Origin: Porphyra umbilicalis
Lineage: Eukaryota > Rhodophyta > Bangiophyceae > Bangiales > Bangiaceae
DNA: 64,000 bases
Reading direction: 5' to 3'
NCBI GenBank assembly: GCA_002049455.2
Contig: KV918761.1
Span: 620,001 to 684,000 of the forward strand
The notes beneath the pieces are model-generated. The model had not been told where the DNA came from, ran no database searches, and worked only from the letters and a program-made list of their open reading frames with translations. Made by a program: the position numbers and the translations under genes. The number at the start of each line of letters is the position of its first letter. Position 1 is the stretch's first letter. This document shows, one piece after another, positions 55,081 to 64,000 of this stretch.

Positions 55081-56431
55081 CGTTTTTTCTTTTTTCTACT
55101 TGGTGAGCAGCCGCGCACGCTTGACCCCCATCCTCTCGCCGGCCTTCCCTGCGCTCTGCCGACCGATTTACGGCGGCCGTCGGTGGGGCCGCACGTCCAT
55201 GACGGCAGGGGGCGCCCGCCTGTCGCTCAACGTTTTGATGGGGATGGCTGGACAGAAACAAGTTTCGTCTGTCAAGCGGATATGCCCACAGACGCTGCCT
55301 AAACGCAATGGGTGGGGGGTGAGGAGGTGGAGGGGTGGGAGTGACGTTGCGAGCAATGAAGCAGGGACGGAGCAGGAGGGTTGCTTTCGGGAGACAGATG
55401 GGGGTGCCGCGGTGGTGGCTGTGTGGGCGCCACGCACGGAATGCAAGTCGCTGCGGTCAGCATGCACAAATTCTTTTTTCACCACATACATGCAGACAGA
55501 CGACATGAACAGTCCGCCCACCGGTTGTTTTTATCCTCTTTCCCACCCGCAAGAGGCTCACCGTGGCGGAAAAAAAGAGCCATATTCAATCGACATCCAG
55601 CGCTTGTGCGGCGCTTTGCAAGCCTGTCATCGGGTACGTGTACACCCGTCCAAAATATTTCCAGCAGCCCAGTAGGCGATTTTTCACTATTTTGATCGCT
55701 CTTCTATTTATCCCGTGTCATGCACCGTCCACCTTCATTTTTTGCATGCTGCGCGACAAAATAATTGTACCCCTTTTTTTCTCTTGTATTCTACTCCATC
55801 AGTGCTGCCAGCTGTAGGATGCTGGCTAGCACCTGAGCGGCCACTAGGCAGTTGCAGAGAGCCAGGGCGCCAGTGTGCCGAGGGAGGAGCGTGGAATACC
55901 GCTACCGACGCGGTGTGGTGGAGGGGTTCGGCCGCCCCCGGTTGCGCCGACGGGGAGCGCGTGCCGCGACGCCGGCCGCGTGTCAGCCGCTCCCCCACAT
56001 CTAGCCGCGGGGTCCACGCGCACTCGCCGCTGCCCCCGTGCCGCTGACAGCGGCAGCAGTGGCGTCGCCCCGTCCGCCCGGCCTTTTCTCCGCGCTCGGC
56101 CGCGGCCGTGCCGTCGGTGGGCAGCGACGAGGCGCCGCGCCGCCGCGCCGCCGCCCCCTGCGTGTGTTTGAGGGCGGCCACAGTCGTGCCATCCACGCAC
56201 GCTACTGCGACCGCGGTTTTCGGGGGAGCCGCAGTCACGGCCAGCATCGGGCGCCGGCGCTTGCCCGCCTTGGCGGCATACGGCGGTGGCGAGCGCAGCC
56301 GCCACGGGCCGTCCGCCGCGAGGGGTCCCTCTGCCACCACCCCGCCCCCGACACCGGCCGATGCCAGAGCCGGGCGCTCGGCGTGTGCGTCCTGGCGCCC
56401 GCCCACCACCGGGCTGACGCCGGTTGCCCGC
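55081..56431. other. GC-rich intergenic
   Basis: Overlapping ORFs on both strands (for example minus 55,844-56,962, 372 codons) with Arg/Ala/Gly-rich shadow composition. No motif. Confidence 0.4.
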
Positions 56432-56495
56432 CCCGCGTGGCGCCCGCCCCGCGTGGCGCCCGCCCCGCGTGGCACCCGCCCCGCGTGGCGCCCGC
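56432..56495. repeat. 16-bp tandem repeat, four units
   Basis: CCGCGTGGCGCCCGCC repeated four times with one variant base. The period is not a multiple of three. Confidence 0.85.
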
Positions 56496-58215
56496 CGGAG
56501 CGCAGGCGGGACGAAACGCGTCCTCAGCTGCCGGCGTCGGGGTCGTCGGTACCCGGGGGTTACAGTACCCCGGTGCGGCGGCGGCGATTTTGGTGGCGAA
56601 GGTGCGCTCATCGTTGTATGGCTGGGGTGCTTCAGGTGGGCGGTGTAGTGCGCGTGGGGGGTGCACGACTGCCTGTGAGCCGCACGGTCGTGCGCTGGGG
56701 CAGCGCCCTGCTCTGCGATCGGTCTTCGCCTGTGTCGTTTCCGCCGCGGCGCCGTGGGGGAGGGGCAGCATGGCCGTGGTTCTGTTGAACGGGGCACGCA
56801 GCGAGCATTGAGACGCGACGCACACGACGCACGCATGCATGCGAGGCGCGTAACAACTGTTTTCTCATATGGAGGGCCCCCCGTAATACCGCCCCCGCCC
56901 CCCCCCGTTCTCATCCGTCTCCTCACGCGCAGCCGCCTCCCCTCCTGACCGCTGCACTTCAACTTTCCCCGCGTGCGCCAGTCGCAAGACTAGGTCTAAC
57001 AGCCTAACAAGCCAAACGCCAGAGTGAAGCTCCAATTGTCAAAGGGCGCCCAAGCAAGCGCCCGCCGCACGTGGTGCGTCGCTGCCTCCGCCGATCACTT
57101 CGGCGCAGGGGTGGCGGTGCCGGGCAGCTGAGCCGCCGCGGCCGCCGCCCTCGCCGCGACGGCCACCGCTGCCACCGCCAGCCGCGCTTCTCTATCGGCT
57201 CCGAAAGGGGCGGGCGCGCCGCTCGTGCCGCCGTTAGCGGCGGCGGGGGCCGACACAGGCCGCCCGCCGGCAGTGATGCCACTACCAGGGGGGGACGAAC
57301 GCCTCGGCGGACGGCGGGAGACAGCACGCCGCACGCCCGCCCCTGGGGTCACTGTTGCCGCCGGCGGCGACCGAGGACGCCGCCTACCTGCCCCCGGTGG
57401 GGAAGTGGCTCGTGGGGGGCGGCAGGCGCGACTCGCGCACACTCTTCGGGATGCAGGGGGGGGGCGCACGCCCAGTCGGGCTGTCGATCGCCGCTGAAGA
57501 AACGACCCAGCCCCTCACCGCGGACTCCCCGCAGTCGTCGACGCAGCTGCCGACGGCCACCTTGCCGTCGGCGCCGACGTTGCCGCTGCCAACGCGCCGG
57601 GTGTCGCAGACCGATGCGCTGGCGGCGCCTCCTGTCGAGAAGCGGGCGGCGGACGCCGCGGCAGACCGGAGCGGCGTGTGGGACGACATGGGGTGGGTCG
57701 TTGCAACCGCCGCCGCCCGCATCGCTCCACGCCTGCATCTGCATCCGACACCTTCACACTACCGCTGAAAGCATTAAGACGGTTAAACCGGTGAATGAAC
57801 GGCCGCTGGTGGGGAACTGTTTTGGTGACGTGCTCCTCCGCCGCGGCGTGCTGGCGGGCGGGGGGTGACATGTACATGTGGCTGCAATTAAAAGCGTCGG
57901 AAGCGTTCTACGTAGCGCCGACGGTGGGGGTGGCCGCGTCCGCACCACAAGCGAGGGGGGGAGTGGCGATCGCGCCGCGGCCTGTCCGTCTGGTTGTGCG
58001 AATCAAGCCTCTCGCGGGGCGGTCGGCGACTGTGCCGGCGCCAGCCGAAGCGGCCGTTAACGCACCCGGCGTGTCGGCGCTCAACGCCAACACGCTGGCG
58101 GCTGCCCCGGCGGCCGCTACCTCCGCGGCCACGGCGGCAGCCAAGCCCCTCGTTTCGGCCCCCGCGGCGGGCGTCCCCGGCTCCCCCCGCCCCCGGCGCC
58201 ATTGACGAAGAAGCG
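56496..58215. other. GC-rich region, no decided gene
   Basis: Plus ORFs 57,355-57,768 and 57,795-58,205 and several minus ORFs overlap. SQTDALAAPPVEKRAADAAA and DDMGWVVATAAARI in the first have a protein-like look, but I cannot establish a gene. Confidence 0.35.
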
Positions 58216-58680
58216 TCACCGACGGCGGCAACCAGCGGCCGCGATGGACCATCCCCAGCGTTTCCCCCGCCTTGTCTCCGTCGAGGAGCCCCTCAAAGGC
58301 AGCTGCAAAGGTGGTTTCCTCTGCCGCCGCTGTGGCTTTTGTGGCCGCCTGACTTTACTACCGCAGCGGCGGAGCGCCATCCCGGGTGTGGCAGCGGCGC
58401 GGCCGCCGGGGAGTTGTCGGACACCCTGTACGCGCGGGAGGCGGTGCTTGTAGACGGCGTGCCGATGACGGCGGCGCCGGAGGCGCTCGCCGCGTCGGCG
58501 GGGTGGGGGGTCCCTCCGCTGCGGGGCGTCTAATATTGCCACCGCACCCCCGCGAACCCCGTCGACGCGCTCGATGCGGCTCGTCGCCGAGAACCCTGGC
58601 GTGCCAAGACGGGCTGGGCTGGCGTCGGCCGTCGGCTTGTCTGCCAAACGCGTCACCCGCCTGTAATCGGCTGCCGGCAC
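58216..58680 (-). pseudogene. Possible ORF interrupted by solo LTR copy 2
   Basis: The minus frame reads DYRRVTRLADKPTADASPAR and GFSATSRIERVDGVRGGAVA and is open down to 58,216. If the LTR and one GTGCC/GGCAC target copy are removed, the same frame continues upstream into SGGGGEAVRRRRDDVPAA (59,410-59,470). This suggests the LTR landed in an open frame, perhaps coding. No family recognised. Confidence 0.3.
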
Positions 58681-59409
58681 TGTGACAACACGCTCAGCCC
58701 ACCCCACCCAGTTGGGGGGAGGGCGAGCCAAACCGTGTCGCCGGGTATTCCTGTCGGGGAATACCCGCCCCGGAAGGAAACCCTGAAGAGGACACACGCA
58801 CGGCGTCGACCGGGGGAAGGTGCCCCGAGCGACAAACACGAGTTGTGTGACCGGAAGTTTACTTGCCCGCGTCGAAGGCCTTGAGGCGACACTCACGCCT
58901 CACCCTCTTATCCCATCCGTTCCCCTCGGACCCTCGGAAAACCCTCCTCAGACACCCTCAAAGGACCCTCGGAAAACCCTCCCCAGACTCCCTCAACGGA
59001 CCCTCGGAAAACCCTCCTCAGACACCCTCAAAGGACCCACGGAAAGCCCTCTGCTCAGGGCCCACTGGGCTCACAACCCGGAGGACGGCCGAAGCTTCGA
59101 ATACCGCCTTGAGTAGAGGCGGGGGGAAGGGTGCTACGTGACACCCTCGCGGCGCCCCGGAGTCAGGGGCACAAAGTAACATAAGTCGATAATCCAAGTT
59201 GGGTTTACACAAAATTAGGCCCTTAAGTAGGGGCCCGCTCGAGGGGGTTATGAATCCCAGGGAAGTATTAGGATTGCGGTTGTGGTTGGCGAGCCACGAG
59301 ATGATCACAAGTGGGTCGCCAACGGAACAATTTGAAATATGCGGTAGTGGGGCATATTTCCGGGGAATCTAGATCCCGGAGTGTGGGGGCCATGTGACGG
59401 ACCGTCACA
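58681..59409. mobile_element. Solo LTR, copy 2 (729 bp, 5-bp target duplication GGCAC)
   Basis: Same element and orientation as 35,251-35,980: begins TGTGACAACAC, ends GTCACA, flanked by GGCAC at 58,676-58,680 and 59,410-59,414. The 35-bp tandem repeats are conserved. Differences from copy 1 are scattered single bases and a few 1-bp gaps. Confidence 0.85.
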
Positions 59410-59493
59410 GGCACATCATCTCGTCGGCGCCGGACGGCTTCTCCGCCGCCACCACTCGTGAACACCGCCACTCTCGTTATCGGAAAACCCGTT

Positions 59494-60276
59494 TTAATTC
59501 TTTTTGAGGGTCTTGGCCTCCTTCTCCAAAACCACTCGAATGTCACGGAGCGTCCGGGGCTTGTCACCTCCGCCCATCTCGTACCGCTCTCTGAAGGAAG
59601 CGCGGCCCAGCCGCAGTACAGCATCAACGATACGCTTGTGGTCAGCTAACTGTTTGCGCTCCGGCCGGTCGAGCCGGATGGCTGGGTTGGGGTGCCGGTT
59701 CCCAACCAGCGTTTTCATGGCAGGAAGTTTGTCGTCCCCGTCCTCCCAGGCCTTCAGCACGTCGTCGACGGTGCTGAGCCTCTTAGGCAATATCTGTCGC
59801 GACACGCGCGTCTGCTGCCGGGCCAACGGCGCGACGTCGGCGAGTGGCGAGGATGGAGAGGATGACGGTCTTCTCGCTGCTGGGGTGGTCACACCCTTGT
59901 GGAGCATGGAAGCGGATGGAGGCGGGGGAAGGAGCGGGGGAGGAATGGCTTGCGAGGGGAGCGTAGGGATGAATGAGCGAGTTGATGGAAAGGGGGAGGG
60001 GGCAGAAGAAGAAGGCGAAGGGGAACACGCGGCCGGGGGGCGGAGCGGCTCCGAGGGGGGAATCAAAGGGGCGGGGGCAATCAAGGCGTTCAAACGGGCA
60101 GCGTTGCTAGACGCCGCGCCAAAGGCCTTCTGGAAGACCTCCTCCATCCACAGGTCCAAAGTGCCGTCATGAGGGGCCGCAGCTTGCTCCTCGAACAGCA
60201 CCAAGTCGTCAGGAACTAGTGGGCTCGGCGTGTAAACGCGTGCGTACAGCTCGTAGACGAGCTTGTCGCCTTCCAT
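59494..60276 (-). CDS. Small Pro-rich protein with a basic C-terminal domain, divergent partner of the tyrosine recombinase
   Basis: 260 codons from ATG 60,276 (CCTCC ATG G, preferred over upstream non-ATG openings) to TAA at 59,494. Residues 1-60 are acidic and ordered-looking (MEGDKLVYELYARVYTPSPL, LWMEEVFQKAFGAASSNAAR); 65-150 are Pro/Ser-rich linker; about 160-260 form a compact charged domain: LPKRLSTVDDVLKAWEDGDD, RLDRPERKQLADHKRIVDAV, LRDIRVVLEKEAKTLKKN. The W-(E)-x-G ... then R-rich helix order recalls the GCR1_C-type DNA-binding domain often found with Crypton recombinases; this is a weak resemblance by eye. It is uninterrupted, unlike most ORFs here, and shares a ~540-bp upstream region with the recombinase gene, so co-expression as a two-gene element is a reasonable inference. 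Confidence 0.6.
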   Translation of the reverse strand: MEGDKLVYELYARVYTPSPLVPDDLVLFEEQAAAPHDGTLDLWMEEVFQKAFGAASSNAARLNALIAPAPLIPPSEPLRPPAACSPSPSSSAPSPFPSTRSFIPTLPSQAIPPPLLPPPPSASMLHKGVTTPAARRPSSSPSSPLADVAPLARQQTRVSRQILPKRLSTVDDVLKAWEDGDDKLPAMKTLVGNRHPNPAIRLDRPERKQLADHKRIVDAVLRLGRASFRERYEMGGGDKPRTLRDIRVVLEKEAKTLKKN

Positions 60277-60814
60277 GGAGGTTGACTGCGGAAAAAAGCG
60301 GCAGTGGACCACAGGGGGGCGGGGGAGGGGAGGGAGTGGAAGGGAGGGTAGGGCGAGGGGGGAGCAGGCGACCGTCAGGGGCAGACAGCGGAGCTGTTGG
60401 CGTTCGCGCGCTCGTCCGAGACGGACTGGCGCCAAAGCGCGGTCGCGGAAAACGAAGACTAGACCCAGCCAGCAAATGCCACAAGCTAACTACATACTGA
60501 TTGACACGCGGCTGTCTACTTTTCGGGCGCCGATGGAGTGGTTGGTTGCTGCGCGCGCTGTGCGGTGACGTAGCCATTGTGCAACCGCGGAAACAGGGCC
60601 GCCTCCGCCCGCCCCCTTCCCCCGCCGAACATCGGACACGCTGTCCTACCTGCGATCCCCCGCTGACCCGCGTGTGTGCCCCCTTCCCCCTCACACCCTC
60701 GCATCTCCTTTTGGCTGTGCTCTTGCTGGCTCTGCGCCTCGCTGTTTTTTTTGACGCTCTCCTCCACCTTCCCCACGCCACGCCACGCCCTATCACCCCG
60801 GCCCTTTTCCCGTT
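60277..60814. promoter_or_regulatory. Shared intergenic region of the divergent pair
   Basis: 538 bp between two outward-facing ATGs. Contains G-rich (60,300-60,370) and C/T-rich (60,600-60,780) tracts. No clear TATA box. Inferred bidirectional promoter with both 5' leaders. Confidence 0.4.
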
Positions 60815-62133
60815 ATGGGTCGTCGCAAGCGCGGCGCCTCCGGGCCCCCGGCAACCACGCAGCAGATGGCGAGACGCGCTGCGCCGCTCGGCATCGCGGA
60901 CGAGGTCAACCTGTCGTTTTCGGACGAGCAGGCCAAGTCCTCCTCGACCCTGAAGACCTATGAGCGGTTCATTACCGGGAAGGACGGCTGGCTGCAGTGG
61001 ACGGCTGCGCAAGCGTTGCCGCCGCTGTCTCTCAGTGCCGACGCGCCGGGCAACATCTCGAGGTACTACATCTTCAGGACCCAGAGCCTCAAGCTGGGGG
61101 AGGACCTAGGGGGGCAGCTGGTGGCAGCCATCGCCGCCTACTACGACAAGAACACAGACTGCGGCAAGGACACGTGGCAGGCGGTGAGCAGTGCAAACGG
61201 GTTACCGGCATACACGGCTGGCAACCCCGCCAACTCCTCCAAGGTCAAAAGCACCAAGACCGACCACCACAAGGCGCGCGTGCGGACCGGCGACGCCACC
61301 GAGTCGGTGGATGTGATCGAGCCGGTGCACATCCGTGCCTTTCATGCCCGCAATCTGCGCGGCCGTCGCCTACACGACTGCGACCCCCTTGCCATCATGC
61401 TTCATGCCGGTGTGCAGATGGCGATGACGATGCTGCTGCGGTTCAACGAGCTCACCGACATGGAGACGTGCCACCTTGGGCAATCCGAGGAGGGTGGGTC
61501 GCTCCACCCGTGCTTCAGCTTGGCCTCTACAAAGAACAGTTTCCAGCGCAAGGTGTACCACCTTGTACCGTGGCCGACGTCGCTGTCCTTGGATCCACGG
61601 TACGGCACCCTCGTTTCGCTTCTGGTTTTATTTTTTCCTGGCTGGTTGCTTTCCTGTTTTGAAAATGCCATTTTTGATTTTTCATTTCCTCATTGTTTGT
61701 ATGGATTCATTTTTGTTGCTAACATTTTCCGACCAATGTATGTTTTTCTTTCTTCCTTGTCTTGCACAGATTTGACCCCGTGTTGGCCTTTGCCTGTTGG
61801 ATGCGCCTGAGTGGCGGTGCTCCTGGATACATTTTCCCCTCCTTCCGGCTGATTGGGGGCAGACTGCGTGTCTATCCGGACAAAAAGATGTCTGCCCCGG
61901 CCTTTGTGGAGCTGTTACGGGAGTACTACGAACCGTGTGGCGTCCTTGACCCCAACTTGTTGGCCACGAACACCCTGAAGCGGTCTGGGTGCCAGCTCTA
62001 CAAGGCCCTGGGACTTTCTGACACTTGGATAATGGACAAGGGCGGGTGGACCGACTTTCAGTCGTTCTCGAGATACCTGGGCGGATCGAATCGCGTGGCG
62101 CAGCGGGGTGCGTATGGGCGGGGACGGTGGTAG
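60815..62133 (+). CDS. Crypton-like tyrosine recombinase, two exons
   Basis: Predicted DNA recombinase of a Crypton-type mobile element. Exon 1 is 60,815-61,599; the intron 61,600-61,769 (GTACGG ... TTGCACAG, 170 bp, T-rich) joins codon CGA in frame; exon 2 ends at TAG 62,131-62,133; 382 residues in all. Residues about 30-150 look like the N-terminal SAM-like DNA-binding domain (SSSTLKTYERF, YYDKNTDCGKDTW). In the catalytic domain, MLLRFNELTDMETCHL is the box I R..EL motif, STKNSFQRKVYHLV could supply the conserved Lys, and TNTLKRSG...KGGWTDFQSFSRYLGG fits box II: Arg/Lys-rich HxxR region, GGW, and the Tyr nucleophile in RYLG. The usual His of HxxR is Asn here, and its Arg position is Lys or shifted by one, so activity is uncertain. 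No frameshift or stop. The divergent neighbour probably belongs to the same element. Confidence 0.75.
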
Positions 62134-63028
62134 GACCTCTGGGCATCGTATAGTGTTCCTTTTTTTCTTTTGATATGGCACCTCCGGTCCAGCTGCTTTG
62201 GTTGCACAAGCTCGTCCGTCAGACGCCGTCCTGACCGTGACTCCTCGCAGCCAAACAGATACTGTATGCGGGCAATGGCTGACTGGCGCGCGAGGTCATG
62301 ACTGGATACCCCAGAGCAAGGGACTTGTCATCGACGTTTTCTGACAGAAGAAATGTGCTCAGCGTATCCTACTTACTCAGACTGACATGGGGGGAGGCCG
62401 TGGGGGCGTTTTTCGAGGGGGACGGTGTCGCTCCCGACCGGCTTTGCGCTAGGTCGGATGTGGCGGTGTACAGGAAATCTGTCATACTACTGGCTCCGGT
62501 TGTCTTCTTGAGCCGCATATAGCGGCAATTTGTAGCTGATGGACCACGCTATCAACTTTTGTGCGGCGCGTAGCCGTACCATTGCACAGATGAAACATAG
62601 GCGTGGGGGCACCTTATGGCCGATTTTGGGCTTTGAGACCGCACAGATGACGGGGAACTGGTCACAGACGTTTTCTGAGGGCAGAAACGTGGTCGACGGA
62701 CCCGATTTACCCGTTCTCACACAGGGGGAGCTCGCGGACTCGTATTCATGTGTGTCGGCGGCCACCCCGGAACCCCTGGGGCATGGAGGGGGGGGGGGGT
62801 CGCTGCGGCAAGGGTGGGCGAGTCGAGCCCCATGGATAGTCATGCATGGTCCTCGCAACGGGATGTACGGGGCGACACATTCTCTGTCCTGACATGAACG
62901 ATGACTGAATATGCATGACGCCGTTTCTGACACTTGAACAGTACAGTATCGTGTGCGACGCACTTGGCGCGCCGAGGCAGATGAAATTGAAAAGCACGAG
63001 GGACTGCCCAGCAGCTTGGCGCGCCACC
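62134..63028. other. Intergenic
   Basis: No gene recognised. Two related imperfect hairpins begin GACGTTTTCTG (62,336 and 62,668; the second pairs with CAGAAACGT). A 12-G run is at 62,788-62,799. Confidence 0.4.
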
Positions 63029-63041
63029 CATATATTAGCGT
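63029..63041 (+). promoter_or_regulatory. Possible TATA box of the glycoside hydrolase gene
   Basis: CCCATATATTAGC about 250 bp upstream of the first in-frame ATG, an AT island in GC-rich DNA. Position and composition only. Confidence 0.3.
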
Positions 63042-63288
63042 TTCAGCCCAACCGTGGGGGGACCGCGGAATTACTGGGGGACCTGGGGGGACACCCCTCA
63101 GTGATCGAATCAACGGGGGTCGCGGTCCCCCTGTCCCGAATGAGGGTAGCTTCCCCGGTCCGGCAGCGAGACGCGAGGCCCTCCCTCGTCAGGCGACTCG
63201 AGAGCAGCAAAACGGGCCGCGCGGTGCAGACACACCACCGTCGATCCCCACGGTCGTGATTGGGTGGATCAACACGCGCACGGATCGG

Positions 63289-64000
63289 ATGGCGCGCGGC
63301 TCGATGCGGTGGGCGCCCCCCGCCGCCCTTGCGGCCCTCTGCCTCGCGACGGCGGCGGCGGCGCAGGTGGTTGCGCCCGCGCCGCCCCCCCCCTGCGTGG
63401 TGCCGACGCCCGCGCCGGTGGTCGCCCCCCTCTGTGCGGTGGTGACGCCCGCGCCGGAGGGGGCCCCCCCGGTGGCGGCTCCCACCGTTGCCGCGCCTCC
63501 GCCCGCGCCGGCCGTCCCGGCCGCCCCGCCGGCCGTCGGGCCTGGCGCCAAGGCCTTCCCCCCCGGCTTCCTGTGGGGCACCGCCACCTCCTCCTACCAG
63601 ATTGAGGGCGCCATCAACGAGGGCGGCCGCGGCCCCTCCATTTGGGACACCTTTTGCAAGCAGCCGGGGGCGGTCGTCAATGGCGAGTGCGGCACCGTCG
63701 CCACCGACCACTACCACAAGTACGAGGAGGATTTGGACCTGCTCGTCGCGCTCGGCGTCAAGGTGTACCGCTTCTCCATTGCCTGGTCGCGGCTCTACCC
63801 CAACGGCGAGACGGCCGGCGAGCCCCTCCCCGAGGGCGTTGCCTTTTACAACAACCTCATTGACGGGCTCGTCCGCCGCAACATCACCCCGGCGGCGACG
63901 CTCTACCACTGGGACTTGCCCGCGGCGTTGGAGCACTGGGCGGTGGAGAGCCCCAAGCGCGACAACCTCATCAACGCCTTTGGCCACTACTCCCGCACGT
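63289..64000 (+). CDS. Glycoside hydrolase family 1 (beta-glucosidase-like), secreted, 5' part
   Basis: Retaining beta-glycosidase of the (beta/alpha)8 fold, probably secreted. The frame opens at 62,938; the first ATG is 63,289 (a second, 63,304, is possible). Residues 1-26 form a signal peptide (basic start, then [18 protein letters not shown]). Residues about 27-84 are an Ala/Pro/Val linker. The catalytic domain begins [20 protein letters not shown], the GH1 N-terminal signature with the substrate-binding Gln, followed by [43 protein letters not shown] and [13 protein letters not shown] (the conserved His-Trp pair). The acid/base (NEP) and nucleophile (ENG) glutamates would lie beyond 64,000, where the window cuts the gene after 237 codons. 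No intron so far. High G/C at third codon positions. The protein is the best host-gene candidate in the window; the sugar specificity cannot be told from this part. Confidence 0.93.
   Translation, partial: MARGSMRWAPPAALAALCLATAAAAQVVAPAPPPPCVVPTPAPVVAPLCAVVTPAPEGAPPVAAPTVAAPPPAPAVPAAPPAVGPGAKAFPPGFLWGTATSSYQIEGAINEGGRGPSIWDTFCKQPGAVVNGECGTVATDHYHKYEEDLDLLVALGVKVYRFSIAWSRLYPNGETAGEPLPEGVAFYNNLIDGLVRRNITPAATLYHWDLPAALEHWAVESPKRDNLINAFGHYSRT

Overview
This is eukaryotic nuclear DNA. It is GC-rich and gene-poor, and it is packed with tandem repeats and decayed DNA transposons. The evidence is intron-containing reading frames with GT...AG boundaries, transposases found mainly in eukaryotes (Harbinger, pogo/Tigger, a Crypton-like recombinase), solo LTRs, and one normal-looking secreted enzyme gene. 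There are no operons and no ribosome-binding-site pattern. The strong GC bias and the Ala/Pro-rich signal-peptide protein would fit a GC-rich alga such as a bangiophyte red alga, but this is a guess and nothing here fixes the lineage.

Layout. Positions 1-2540 are a GC-rich minisatellite whose period changes from 71 bp to about 112 bp. Positions 2.67-7.18 kb hold a minus-strand Myb/SANT (NAM-associated) protein and, 15 bp from it, a protein made of 17-residue repeats; both carry nonsense codons. A 164-bp satellite of ten units fills 9.19-10.82 kb. From 11.6 to 27.2 kb there are MITE-like repeats, a second Myb/SANT gene split by a 649-bp element (12.4-14.8 kb), a decayed Ala-rich ORF and an internally deleted pogo/Tigger transposase. 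A plus-strand Harbinger transposase lies at 28.0-29.6 kb. From 33.7 to 45.6 kb there are an unrecognised decayed coding region, a solo LTR, two diverged Tc1/mariner-IS630-like transposases, an unknown gene with at least three exons and a coiled-coil-type decayed ORF. A second Harbinger transposase on the minus strand (46.4-48.5 kb) has an intron and a 594-bp insertion. From 51.6 to 58.6 kb the sequence is mostly low-complexity CCG/GGC DNA. From 58.7 kb on come a second copy of the solo LTR, a divergent gene pair (a small basic protein and a tyrosine recombinase with one intron) that looks like a split Crypton, and the 5' part of a family-1 glycoside hydrolase gene running off the window end.

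How the parts relate. Most protein-coding signal here belongs to mobile elements that have decayed, not to host genes. The clearest case is a previously unlabelled non-autonomous element family: two related copies (13,962-14,610 and 46,689-47,282), each flanked by a 3-bp target duplication, interrupt the two kinds of gene a Harbinger transposon carries (Myb-like protein and DDE transposase). In each case removing the element plus one target copy rejoins the reading frame. The tyrosine recombinase with its divergent partner and the glycoside hydrolase are the only genes that look intact within the window.
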